A stretch of 46,004 nt of DNA from Deltaproteobacteria bacterium. Lineage in GTDB: Bacteria; Bdellovibrionota; UBA1018; UBA923. The position numbers were made by a program, and so were the translations under genes. Each line of letters begins with the position of its first letter. Within the stretch, counting starts at the first letter, position 1. The stretch spans positions 1-46,004 of the forward strand of contig JACPKS010000042.1 in the NCBI GenBank assembly GCA_016186905.1. Direction: 5' to 3'. This document shows, in pieces, positions 1 through 7,323 of this stretch. The notes below the pieces were generated by a model that saw nothing but the letters and a program-made list of their open reading frames with translations, ran no database searches and was not told where the DNA came from.

Positions 1-132
1 ATGTTCTTCTCGCAGGGAAACGTCATCGACGCGCGGGCCGAGTGGGAGCGCGCCCTTTCGCAAGATCCGCATAATCCGGAAATACAGACTTATCTTGAGA
101 TGGCGCGAAACGCGTCGGAGACGACGACCTGA
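1..132 (+). CDS. C-terminal end of a TPR-repeat protein (5' end outside window)
   Basis: The frame is open from base 1 and stops at TGA 130-132, giving 43 residues. The pattern A-x2-W-x2-AL-x3-P-x-N-P is that of the second helix and turn of a tetratricopeptide repeat, a protein-protein interaction module. The ATG at base 1 may be internal, because a TPR unit is normally preceded by others. Nothing can be said about the function of the whole protein. Confidence 0.55.
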   Translation: MFFSQGNVIDARAEWERALSQDPHNPEIQTYLEMARNASETTT

Positions 133-196
133 ATGTTTCCGCTGTTTAGTTTTTAGACATCTGACACACACGCGCGCGCTAAAAATATCTTGTTAT

Positions 197-210
197 TACA
201 ACATGTTGTA
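197..210. promoter_or_regulatory. 14-bp perfect palindrome, possible operator
   Basis: TACAACATGTTGTA reads identically on both strands and lies 71 bases upstream of the start of the gene at 281, in an AT-rich intergenic stretch. A perfect 14-bp dyad in this position could bind a dimeric regulator. No regulator is identifiable, so the role is inferred from position and symmetry only. Confidence 0.35.
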
Positions 211-280
211 TGTGGCATGCGACTTGAAGTGTCTCTTCTTAAATCGAATGAACGATTTGGATTAAGGAGAGAGAAATTCC

Positions 281-727
281 ATGAGAACGCTCAGTTGTGG
301 TTTTACCTTTCAAGATCTCACTGAAGCCGCCGCTGTGGCTTCCTCGAAAACCGTTTCTGCTACGCTATCATCGCCACTGAAAGTCGACCGAACCGTCGCT
401 GAGACTGACCGTTTTCGACTTCGGATTCTTTCGGATTCCGCCAATCTTGTCTTGCAGGTTCAAGACAAGAAAAATCCTCAGGCCATTCAGATGGGCTGGG
501 GTGGAGGCAAACTCATCGCGCAAGCGGTTTCGGAGATCCTCCCTGGGAAGGAGACTTCCGTGAGTCTTTATCTATCAACTGAGAACGTCTACGCCTGGGG
601 CTCGTGCAGTCTTGACCTAAGTGATTCCAAAAAAGCGGATGGCGATGCCATTCTGAAAAATGTAACGCCCGAGAGCAAAGTGGTTCGCGTACAGACCAAC
701 TCGATCCGTTCCAACACGGTTCACTGA
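281..727 (+). CDS. Hypothetical protein, 148 aa
   Basis: I do not recognise the family. The ATG at 281 is preceded by a strong ribosome binding site (AAGGAGAG, about 9 bases upstream), and the stop is followed 15 bases later by a good terminator, so this is very likely a real single-gene unit. The protein has no signal peptide or membrane segment. It is rich in Ser/Thr/Val with alternating hydrophobic stretches (residues 45-62 and 90-112), which suggests a beta-rich fold. It contains a Gly-rich turn (GWGGG near residue 73). Its neighbours give no functional clue. Confidence 0.7.
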   Translation: MRTLSCGFTFQDLTEAAAVASSKTVSATLSSPLKVDRTVAETDRFRLRILSDSANLVLQVQDKKNPQAIQMGWGGGKLIAQAVSEILPGKETSVSLYLSTENVYAWGSCSLDLSDSKKADGDAILKNVTPESKVVRVQTNSIRSNTVH

Positions 728-742
728 TTTCGATCTTCACGA

Positions 743-772
743 CCGGCGCCGCGTTCAGCGCCGGGCTTTTTT
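743..772 (+). terminator. Rho-independent terminator of the 148-aa gene
   Basis: A 7-bp GC stem (CCGGCGC / GCGCCGG, 743-749 and 758-764) with an 8-base loop is followed by GC and six T residues (767-772). It lies 15 bases after the TGA of the upstream gene, in the same direction. Confidence 0.85.
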
Positions 773-788
773 CACGCGCCAACGCACG

Positions 789-1205
789 GTGGCTGGCTCA
801 AATCCACTGGCGGTTGCCGGGGCTTTAAGCGAAACTATCCACGTGAGCTGGAACGCCGTCTCGATCAAGAAATTGCCGGTCAAAGAGCGCAAAAACCATT
901 GCCCCGATTTTCTCTCGCAGCTCATCGACTCGGCTGTTCAGCAACTCGATCCTGATCGCATCTGGATCTACGGGTCGAGGGCCCGTGGCGACGAACGGGA
1001 GTTATCCGACTATGATCTGGCGTTCGACGTTCCCGAAAGGAACGTGGCGAAATGGCCGGGTTATTCGGTCGAGGCGCAGGATGAAGCCGAAACATTGCAC
1101 AAGCTGGATCTCGTATTATTCTCAAACTCAAAGGGCGAGCTTCGCGAGAAAATCCTGAAGGAAGGAGTTCTTCTATATGAAAAAGACGGAACAAGGGCTG
1201 GATAA
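789..1205 (+). CDS. mntA: MntA-type nucleotidyltransferase, antitoxin of a HEPN/MNT module
   Basis: This is a minimal nucleotidyltransferase: G62-S63-RARG with acidic residues at D74 and D76 (SDYDL) and a third Asp at D107 (LDLVL), the metal-binding triad of the Pol-beta fold. In characterised modules MntA neutralises the HEPN toxin by adding AMP units to a tyrosine. Here the partner follows at once with a 29-base overlap, so the two are probably translationally coupled. The start is uncertain: GTG 789 is only 17 bases after a terminator and has no clear ribosome site. GTG 843, which gives 120 aa, is an equally plausible start. Confidence 0.8.
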   Translation: MAGSNPLAVAGALSETIHVSWNAVSIKKLPVKERKNHCPDFLSQLIDSAVQQLDPDRIWIYGSRARGDERELSDYDLAFDVPERNVAKWPGYSVEAQDEAETLHKLDLVLFSNSKGELREKILKEGVLLYEKDGTRAG

Positions 1206-1578
1206 TTTTTTCGCTGCCCTGAAAAAACTCGAGGAATTTCTCGCCGCACCAGTCGTAACCGAACGAGACAAAGCCGGCGTGATCCAGGCCTTCGAGTTCG
1301 CGTTCGAACTCTTCTGGAAGGCCGTTCAGAAATTCGCGCAGGAAGAGGGGCTATCCGCAAATAGCCCAAAACAGGCGCTTAAAGAAGCCTTTCAACTTAA
1401 AATCATCCCGGCAGAAAGCGAACAGGCGTGGCTGGACATGCTCAAGGATCGAAACTTGACGAGCCATATGTACGATCAGAGCGTGGCAGACGGGATATTC
1501 GAACGCATCCGCTCTTCGCATTTCAAGAATCTGAAAGCAGCCGGAAAAATTCTACAGGAAAAAATCAAAGCGTCTTGA
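1177..1578 (+). CDS. hepT: HepT-type HEPN toxin (HI0074-like substrate-binding subunit)
   Basis: This all-helical protein of 133 aa contains R92-x4-H97-x-Y99 (RNLTSHMY). That is the R-x4-H-x-Y signature of HepT RNases: Arg and His form the RNase site, and the Tyr is the residue MntA modifies in the characterised Shewanella pair. Presence of all three residues suggests an active toxin kept silent by the upstream nucleotidyltransferase. The older name for this family is 'nucleotidyltransferase substrate binding protein'. The 3' end overlaps the convergent fliW gene by 14 bases, with no terminator between them. Confidence 0.85.
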   Translation: MKKTEQGLDNFFAALKKLEEFLAAPVVTERDKAGVIQAFEFAFELFWKAVQKFAQEEGLSANSPKQALKEAFQLKIIPAESEQAWLDMLKDRNLTSHMYDQSVADGIFERIRSSHFKNLKAAGKILQEKIKAS

Positions 1579-2119
1579 TCTGCGCGCTCGGCATCATCGA
1601 GCGCAGGTTGATCGGAAGGCTCGCCGCCGCGCGCGCTTCGTTCGCCGCTCTCTGAGCCGCGTTGGCCGCCGCGATCGTCGCAAGATGAATCTTGAGCTCG
1701 CAAAACATCGGGTGCTTGAGCGTATATTCGCTTTCCTGCAGCACGACCTGCTTGCCGATCTGCTCGCGCAGATTGATCACGATCGGCGCTTTGAGGTTCG
1801 CGGTCATCTGAGTGACATCGCGCGGGATCGTCAGAATATTGAAAACGATGCTCTGCTTGATGTTCTCAAGCTTGAGCTGCGCGAGGTCTTGAGCGGAAAG
1901 TTTCACGACGTAGTCGGATTTGAAAATTCTCGGTTCAAGAATCGGGAATGCAATGGACGCGTTGTCAATCGACTGCATCCAGAGGATCAGCGTGTCGTCG
2001 CCTGGATCAACCAAGCAATATCTGCGATGTTCGGAAAAACCCAGAATGCCGTCTGGAAAAGTTACAACTTCGTCGGCATTGACATCCAAGTCCCCAAAGC
2101 GCGCGGTCTTGATCTTCAT
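1565..2119 (-). CDS. fliW: Flagellar assembly factor FliW
   Basis: FliW is a small beta-barrel protein that binds CsrA (and flagellin), relieving CsrA repression of flagellin mRNA. The N-terminal region contains F-G-x-L-x-V and 'FPDGILGF', both characteristic of FliW, and the body has 'NILTIPRD' and 'NLKAPIVIN' of the family core. At 184 aa it is longer than Bacillus FliW because of an Ala-rich C-terminal tail. It follows csrA directly (1 base apart), the usual pairing, and is the last gene of the flagellar operon. Confidence 0.95.
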   Translation of the reverse strand: MKIKTARFGDLDVNADEVVTFPDGILGFSEHRRYCLVDPGDDTLILWMQSIDNASIAFPILEPRIFKSDYVVKLSAQDLAQLKLENIKQSIVFNILTIPRDVTQMTANLKAPIVINLREQIGKQVVLQESEYTLKHPMFCELKIHLATIAAANAAQRAANEARAAASLPINLRSMMPSAQIKTL

Positions 2120-2120
2120 G

Positions 2121-2348
2121 TCACCCCTTTATCGCTTTCGATACGTCTCTCAGAGAGGCCGAGGACGTACCCGCGGCTTCTTTGTTCTGATCCTGTATCG
2201 CGTCGTACACTTCCTCGCGATGAATCTTGGTCTCTTTCGGCGCCTTAATGCCCAATCTCACTTGCTTTCCCTTGATCTGTACCACCGTGATCTTGATGTG
2301 ATCGTCGATCGCGATGCTTTCGCCAAGCTTCCTTGTCAATACTAGCAT
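2121..2348 (-). CDS. csrA: Carbon storage/translational regulator CsrA
   Basis: CsrA is a dimeric RNA-binding protein that blocks translation by binding GGA motifs in mRNA leaders. The first residues MLVLTRK and R44 (IHREEV), which form the RNA-binding faces, are present. At 75 aa it has a 12-14 residue tail beyond the 61-aa enterobacterial protein. A GGAG ribosome site lies 7-8 bases before the ATG. With fliW directly downstream and flgL upstream, it is most likely the FliW-CsrA-flagellin homeostatic switch; the flagellin gene itself is not in this window. Confidence 0.96.
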   Translation of the reverse strand: MLVLTRKLGESIAIDDHIKITVVQIKGKQVRLGIKAPKETKIHREEVYDAIQDQNKEAAGTSSASLRDVSKAIKG

Positions 2349-2439
2349 TTTTAAACTCCGTCTCCCAACTGCTTTTCGTATTCCGTTACTCGGCTATTCT
2401 TATCCGCAGAATTCTGCCGAATCAACTCTTATTGTGGGA

Positions 2440-3438
2440 TTAGCGCAAAAAATCCAACAATGTCGGTTGGATAAGTTTTTGTGCCGCTTGCAGTGAAGAA
2501 CGCATCACCGACTCCTCGCGGGCAAGATTGGACCAGAGCTCCACGTAATCTGCATCCTCGAGCTGGCTTAGAAGTTCGGCATTGGCCTGGTCGATTTTTG
2601 ATGTTTGCCCCAGCGCATTATCAATGCCCGCCACTCGAGAACTCACCTTACTGCGTAATGTAATGATGTTCTTGATCATTTCATCAAGCTTATCGAGTGA
2701 ATCGCGGATAGTTGACGTGTCGTTCGTAAGCAGGCCAACACGCAGGCCGTCAAGTTCATGAAAGACGTTCGCGGTTTCAACGGGACGAGCCATCTGCCTT
2801 TCAATCCTAGGAGCCTTACCCTCAGATGAACCAGGCCCTTCGGTCTTATCCACGGCAGCGGGCGAACGCGCCTGATCGCCTGGCAGGTAGCGTTTGGTCT
2901 CAAAGACCATCGGGCCGGGAACGTTCGCGGAGATATAGACGTCTTTTTGGATCTCCACCGGAATCTCGCCCCGATCGCCCATGTACCCGCCGTCGGCCGT
3001 GTACGGCGCGGTGAGGGTCTTGAACCCGCTGAAAAGATACTGTTCACCGATGCGACGATTGGCCACTCCCACGAGTTGTTTATAGAGTGCCGAAACTTCC
3101 TGGGCGACGCCAAGCCGGGAGTCGGCATTCGCGCTCGCTTCGCTGGACTGGCCGATCGCGATTTCCTTGGCCCGCGTGAAAATATCGTAGAGTTCGGAGA
3201 GCGCGTTGTCGGTCATGACCAGGCGATTCTTCGCGAGCGCCGCGTTGTCTTCGAACTGCTTATTGACCGTGGCCTGCGTTCGGATGTCCATGATCTTGGA
3301 GTGCGCGGCCGGATCGTCGGCGGCCGATACCAGGCGCTTCTGTGTGGCGTTCTTAAGTTGCAGCTCCTCCATGCGTCCCCGCCCTCGGCGGATCGCCTCG
3401 TTAACCGCAGCCTTCGATGTGTTGTCACTCACCCGCAT
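2440..3438 (-). CDS. flgL: Flagellar hook-associated protein 3 FlgL
   Basis: FlgL is the hook-filament junction protein next to the filament. The N-terminal 60 residues, including RLVSAADDPA, and the C-terminal helix (L-x2-ADYVELWSNLAREE...LQAAQK) match the flagellin/FlgL coiled-coil D0-D1 ends. Between them is a variable domain of about 150 residues. Length (332 aa) is normal. It lies 5 bases after flgK in the same operon. Confidence 0.93.
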   Translation of the reverse strand: MRVSDNTSKAAVNEAIRRGRGRMEELQLKNATQKRLVSAADDPAAHSKIMDIRTQATVNKQFEDNAALAKNRLVMTDNALSELYDIFTRAKEIAIGQSSEASANADSRLGVAQEVSALYKQLVGVANRRIGEQYLFSGFKTLTAPYTADGGYMGDRGEIPVEIQKDVYISANVPGPMVFETKRYLPGDQARSPAAVDKTEGPGSSEGKAPRIERQMARPVETANVFHELDGLRVGLLTNDTSTIRDSLDKLDEMIKNIITLRSKVSSRVAGIDNALGQTSKIDQANAELLSQLEDADYVELWSNLAREESVMRSSLQAAQKLIQPTLLDFLR

Positions 3439-3443
3439 TCATT

Positions 3444-4865
3444 TCACCGTCTTAAGTTCAACACCGTTTCAAGCATCTCGTCGGCGACCTTGATCACCTT
3501 CGCCGATGCATTGAACGCCTGTTGAAACTGCACGAGATTCATCGTTTCTTCGTCCAGACTCACGCCCGCGATACTCTGGCGGATCTTTTCGAGCTGCTCG
3601 ACAATGTGGTTCTGGTGTTCGAGCACCTGTTTGTTTTTTTGCGCGATGGTTGCGAGATCCGCGACCGTCGCGTTGTAATGGTCATCAAACGTGCTCTTTC
3701 CGCCGCCCATCACGCGCTGGTGCTGGAGCTTCGAGATGAGAAGCACGACGCGGTTGTCGCCCGGCGCATCCGGCATGAGCGCCGTCGCGATGTTGTTGGC
3801 GTCCTCGCGCACGTCCGAACTGAGAGATAGTCGTTCCGCCGCGCCTTCGATCGAGTCCGGCTGTTCGAAGTAGTCGATTCCGGTATCTCCGCCGACCGTG
3901 TACCCCTTGCGATGGATCTCGTTGATTTTCGAGGCAAACGTGAAGGCGAGCTCGTCGAGCCGGCGCGCGGCGGTGCCGAGAATCTGGTCGCGCGATTCGA
4001 GCAGGCCGCCGAGCTTGCCGTTTTTGATGCGGCCGCCGACGTCAGGCGAATTGTTGTGCTCGAGGCGTACGACAAGACTTCCCTCGGGGCGGCCTTCTTC
4101 ATTGGACTTCGCCGTTTCGACGTAGAGCTTGTTCTTGAGGCTTCCGCTCACGAGCGGTCCGACCCCGGAAAGAGAAACCGTCAGCTCGCCGCGCTCATTC
4201 GAGGCCACCGAGATGTCGGCGATCTCGGAGAGTTTCTTGATCGCGACGTCGCGTTTGTCGCGAAGGTCGGCGGCCTGGCTGTGGGTATTGAGCTCTGAGC
4301 GTTTGATCTCCTCGTTGAGGTGAGCCAGACGGTCGACGAGCTCGTTGGCTTCGCGGATGTTCGTTTCGAGGCGCACGTCGATATTTTTCTGAATGTCGCG
4401 GAGGCTTCGAGAGATGCGATGAAAGTCGCCAATGAGCTGATCGGTCGACTCACGCACCGTCGCGCGCATCGCTTCGCTTTCAGGATCGTTGCCGAGCTTG
4501 CGAAACTCATTGAAGAACTTCGCCATCAGGCGGTTGAGCCCTTCGTTGTTGAGCTCGTTGAAAATGCTGTCGGCTTGCATGAGCGCGACATCCTTTTCGC
4601 GGTACTGACCGAGGAACTTCGTCTCGTGACTCACCTGGCGCGTGAGATACTCGTCGTTGATGCGCTGGATCCCCGCGACGCGCACCCCGGTTCCGTAAAC
4701 GACGTTGCCGAGTCTGTCGGCGGCGACCGATTCCTGTTCGACGCGCTGGCGCGAGTAGCCCTCGGTATTGACGTTGGAAATGTTGTGGCCGGTCGTCGAA
4801 AGCGCGGAGCGGCTCGAGAAGAGCGCCGACTTTCCGGTATTGAAAATATTGACTGAACCAGCCAT
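3444..4865 (-). CDS. flgK: Flagellar hook-associated protein 1 FlgK
   Basis: FlgK is the first hook-filament junction protein. The N-terminus carries the rod/hook motif (SALSTTGHNISNVNTEGYSR), and the C-terminus has the matching helix (LDEETMNLVQFQQAFNASAKVIKVADEML). At 473 aa it is somewhat shorter than enterobacterial FlgK, with a reduced central domain. It sits between flgN, its export chaperone, and flgL. Confidence 0.95.
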   Translation of the reverse strand: MAGSVNIFNTGKSALFSSRSALSTTGHNISNVNTEGYSRQRVEQESVAADRLGNVVYGTGVRVAGIQRINDEYLTRQVSHETKFLGQYREKDVALMQADSIFNELNNEGLNRLMAKFFNEFRKLGNDPESEAMRATVRESTDQLIGDFHRISRSLRDIQKNIDVRLETNIREANELVDRLAHLNEEIKRSELNTHSQAADLRDKRDVAIKKLSEIADISVASNERGELTVSLSGVGPLVSGSLKNKLYVETAKSNEEGRPEGSLVVRLEHNNSPDVGGRIKNGKLGGLLESRDQILGTAARRLDELAFTFASKINEIHRKGYTVGGDTGIDYFEQPDSIEGAAERLSLSSDVREDANNIATALMPDAPGDNRVVLLISKLQHQRVMGGGKSTFDDHYNATVADLATIAQKNKQVLEHQNHIVEQLEKIRQSIAGVSLDEETMNLVQFQQAFNASAKVIKVADEMLETVLNLRR

Positions 4866-4873
4866 ACCGCCAT

Positions 4874-5404
4874 CTAGGCTTCAGTCGAAAGAAGCCTACC
4901 CCCCTGTTCGGTGATGGGCTGCCGGACACCGCTGTTCGAGTAGTTCTCCTTGGTATTGTTGTTCATGCCGAGCGCGTTGCGCTTCATCTCCTCGATACGC
5001 TCGATTGATTTTTCCGCGAACTCCATGTTCTTCGTATTGGCTTCTTTGGCCCGCGCGATGAGCAGCTGCAGAGCGGCTCCCGCGCTCTTGAGTTTTTCAG
5101 ATTCCGTCGCGCTCGCGATGGCCGACGCGATCCGTGTTAGCGTAAAGTCGCCTTGGAGACCAAGCTCGCGCGCGATTTTTTCGGCGGCCCTCAGGCGAAG
5201 CTGTTCGTGGTTCCAAATCTCTCCGACAAGGATTTCTTTTGTCTGCGCCGATTCGAGCAGGCCCTTAACGTCGACGGCCGCCATGTGCGCGTATTCCTCG
5301 CGAAGAACGTCGAGGAGATTGCGATGAAGCAAGACGAGCTTATCCAGCAGGTGGCAGAGCTCCCCGCTGTTTTCTAGAATCGTCCTTGATTCCGCCGTCC
5401 TCAT
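4874..5404 (-). CDS. flgN: FlgN-like export chaperone for FlgK/FlgL
   Basis: The protein is almost entirely helical with heptad-like Leu spacing (residues 20-140), as in FlgN, which binds the C-terminal helices of FlgK and FlgL before export. The call relies on this and on its place between flgM and flgK, because FlgN sequences diverge strongly. The chosen ATG at 5404 has GGAG 9 bases upstream; a GTG at 5437 would add 11 residues but lacks a clear ribosome site. The Asn/Gly-rich C-terminus is probably disordered. Confidence 0.75.
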   Translation of the reverse strand: MRTAESRTILENSGELCHLLDKLVLLHRNLLDVLREEYAHMAAVDVKGLLESAQTKEILVGEIWNHEQLRLRAAEKIARELGLQGDFTLTRIASAIASATESEKLKSAGAALQLLIARAKEANTKNMEFAEKSIERIEEMKRNALGMNNNTKENYSNSGVRQPITEQGGRLLSTEA

Positions 5405-5447
5405 CTCTTCTCTCTCCGCATCCTGCTTCGAGATCACTGCAATACCG

Positions 5448-5468
5448 CTAAAAACCGCTCGTTTTTAG
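5448..5468. repeat. 8-bp inverted repeat at the flgM stop codon
   Basis: CTAAAAAC and GTTTTTAG are perfect inverted arms around a 5-base loop, overlapping the flgM stop codon and lying between flgM and flgN. In the transcript it would form a weak AU-rich hairpin and could reduce readthrough between the two genes. It is not followed by a long T run, so it is not called a terminator. Confidence 0.4.
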
Positions 5469-5785
5469 AGTGCCGTCGCCATGTGGTCGTCGACCAGACG
5501 GTCGGCGATTTTATCGGCATCGACGCCGTAGGTGCCGCTCTGGATCGCCGCCTTCAGGCGCGCGACCTTCTCCTCATCCACGTCCGGCGCGGCTTTCGCG
5601 ATCCGCGCTGCTTTCGCGGCGTCCTTGGCCTTGGATGAAATACTCACTTTATCCCCGGAGCCGATATCGCCCGCGCCCGATGGTCTTCCGCCGCGGCGTT
5701 TTTCGCGCACTTCAGTTGCGACGGATGCGCCGCCCGGACCTCGGACATTTTCCGTTGAGCCTGGGCTTGTTCCTGTAACTTTCAT
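5465..5785 (-). CDS. flgM: Anti-sigma-28 factor FlgM
   Basis: FlgM binds sigma-28 (FliA) until the hook is finished and is then exported, releasing late flagellar transcription. The C-terminal half (DVDEEKVARLKAAIQSGTY, then DADKIADRLVDDHM) matches the sigma-binding helices of FlgM. The N-terminal half is Gly/Ser-rich and probably disordered, as expected. The start is set at ATG 5785 because GGAGGT lies 4 bases upstream; upstream codons have no such site. This gives 106 aa. It sits just before flgN, the common order. Confidence 0.9.
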   Translation of the reverse strand: MKVTGTSPGSTENVRGPGGASVATEVREKRRGGRPSGAGDIGSGDKVSISSKAKDAAKAARIAKAAPDVDEEKVARLKAAIQSGTYGVDADKIADRLVDDHMATAL

Positions 5786-5818
5786 AACGACCTCCATGTC
5801 GGTTTCACTACGCATCCT

Positions 5819-5835
5819 GTGCCGATCCTCGGCAC
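5819..5835. repeat. 7-bp perfect inverted repeat between flgJ and flgM
   Basis: GTGCCGA and TCGGCAC flank a 3-base loop in the 60-base gap between the rod-binding gene and flgM, 34 bases before the flgM start. It could be an operator or an mRNA hairpin. There is no T run on the transcribed side, so it is not a terminator. A sigma-28 promoter was looked for here and not found with correct spacing. Confidence 0.4.
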
Positions 5836-5845
5836 TGGTAAAATT

Positions 5846-6313
5846 TTACTTCCTGCCCCGCATCTCCGCAACTATGAGCTCGGCAATTCCTAACGTGCCG
5901 CTCTCGCTCAAAATTCGCGCGTATTCGGAATCCAGCATTGACCGATAAACCCGCTCGCCGTGGCTCACGGGCACGATGTCGTTGTCGGGCACGGTTTTGC
6001 GCATTTCCTGAATCATCTGATCAACCATCAGGGCTTCCATACCCTGCGCCGCGGCTCGTTCCTGCGGCGTCGCATCGCGCGGCTTCACGCCGGCACCGGC
6101 AAGAACCGTAATAAGTTGCGCAAGCAGAAGAAAAAGCAGGAAGATCCCGCCATGGATCTTCCTGCCGACCTCTCGAACTCGTCCGGCTTCCGTGCCGGTC
6201 AGGCGCGGATATGCAGAGCAAAGAGTCGATCCCACCATCCTGGCAGGCAATTGTCCCTGTCTGTTTCCTGGTCGCGTCGCAATCATCCGTGATTCACGCG
6301 GTTCGAGGGTCAA
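5846..6313 (-). CDS. flgJ: FlgJ-type rod-binding protein with an N-terminal hydrophobic segment
   Basis: Residues 85-150 (AAQGMEALMVDQMIQEMRKT...GERVYRSMLDSEYARI) match the rod-binding domain of FlgJ, which caps and assembles the flagellar rod in the periplasm. No muramidase domain follows, which is usual outside gamma- and betaproteobacteria. A TTG start at 6313 is favoured because GGAGG in the end of flgI lies 9 bases upstream. The first 80 residues are unusual: basic, with a strongly hydrophobic stretch at about 57-75 that looks like a membrane anchor or a late signal sequence. An ATG at 6286 is an alternative start. Confidence 0.8.
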   Translation of the reverse strand: MTLEPRESRMIATRPGNRQGQLPARMVGSTLCSAYPRLTGTEAGRVREVGRKIHGGIFLLFLLLAQLITVLAGAGVKPRDATPQERAAAQGMEALMVDQMIQEMRKTVPDNDIVPVSHGERVYRSMLDSEYARILSESGTLGIAELIVAEMRGRK

Positions 6314-6315
6314 AG

Positions 6316-7323
6316 TTATAAAACCTCCAGATCGGCCTGCAGCGCTCCCGACGCGCGCAGGGCTTGAAAAATCGCGGTCATGTCTTTCGGCGACACGCCC
6401 ATCGCGTTCAACGCTTTCACGATATCCTTGATCGTCGTGCCGCCTTCGATGAGACCGACGCGGTCCTTTTTCCCCTTCGCGCCGCCGGCCACTTCGATCT
6501 GCAAGTCGCCGTGCGAGATCGCGACGTTGTCGATGCGCACGTTCTCGCCGATGACGACGGTGCCGGTGCGCTCGTTGAGCACGACGCGGGCCTTGCTGTC
6601 GGGAGAGATCTCGAGATTTTCGATCGTCGCGACGAGCTCGACGCCGTTGCCGTCGTAGTTGAACGGCACGATGATGTCGATTGTGCCGGAGTCGCGGGCC
6701 ACGGCGTATTTTCCGCCAAGCTCGGTGTTGATCAGCTTGGAAAGCCGCGCCGACGTCGTGAAGTCAGGGTTATTGAGCGAAAGCACGAACGTCTTCTTCT
6801 GCGTAAAGCTGCCTTCGACCTCGCGTTCGATGATGGCGCCGTTCGGCACTCGCGCGGTTGTCGGGAACATCCCTTTTCCGTCGGTCAGCGAGCCTAACGA
6901 GACCGGGCCTTGCGCGACGGCGTAGACGTTCTGGTCTCCCGCGCGAAGCGGCGTCACAAGCAGAGTGCCGCCTTCGAGAGTTCCCGCGTCGCCGACGCTC
7001 GAAACAGTCACATCCATCTTCGTTCCGGCACGCGCGAACGGCGGCAGTTTCGCGGTCGCGATGACAGCCGCGACGTTCTTCGATCGAAAATCGGTCGTGC
7101 CAGTTTGAATTCCCATTTTCTCAAAAAGTCTCAACATCGACTTCGACGTAATGTCGGTTCCGGAATCGCCAGTCCCCTTGAGACCGATGACGAGGCCGTA
7201 GCCTATGAGCAAGTTCTCGCGCACGCCCTTGATGCTCGCGATGTCCTTCACTCGCGCGCCTTGAGCCGTCAGCGAGAAAAACAACAATGCCATTGCCGCG
7301 ACTGTCGCCGTTCTGTTTCTCAT
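6316..7323 (-). CDS. flgI: Flagellar P-ring protein FlgI
   Basis: FlgI forms the periplasmic P-ring around the rod at the peptidoglycan. The N-terminal signal peptide (to about residue 22, AQG) is followed by RVKDIASIKGVREN-x-LIGYGLVIGL and GTGDSGTD, both diagnostic, and the C-terminus has SPKDMTAIFQALRASGALQADLEVL. The 335-aa length is a little below the usual ~365. The ATG overlaps the flgH stop in ATGA (7320-7323), so the two are translationally coupled. Confidence 0.97.
   Translation of the reverse strand: MRNRTATVAAMALLFFSLTAQGARVKDIASIKGVRENLLIGYGLVIGLKGTGDSGTDITSKSMLRLFEKMGIQTGTTDFRSKNVAAVIATAKLPPFARAGTKMDVTVSSVGDAGTLEGGTLLVTPLRAGDQNVYAVAQGPVSLGSLTDGKGMFPTTARVPNGAIIEREVEGSFTQKKTFVLSLNNPDFTTSARLSKLINTELGGKYAVARDSGTIDIIVPFNYDGNGVELVATIENLEISPDSKARVVLNERTGTVVIGENVRIDNVAISHGDLQIEVAGGAKGKKDRVGLIEGGTTIKDIVKALNAMGVSPKDMTAIFQALRASGALQADLEVL

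Noticed and set aside
213..227. Sigma-54-like sequence TGGCATG-N4-TTGA before the 148-aa gene
   Set aside because: The spacing is right, but the invariant GC of the -12 element is GA, so the match is weak.
5816..5845. Possible sigma-28 promoter for flgM (TAAA then GCCGAGGA)
   Set aside because: The two elements are 11 bases apart instead of 15 and the second is a poor match; the stretch is better described as an inverted repeat.
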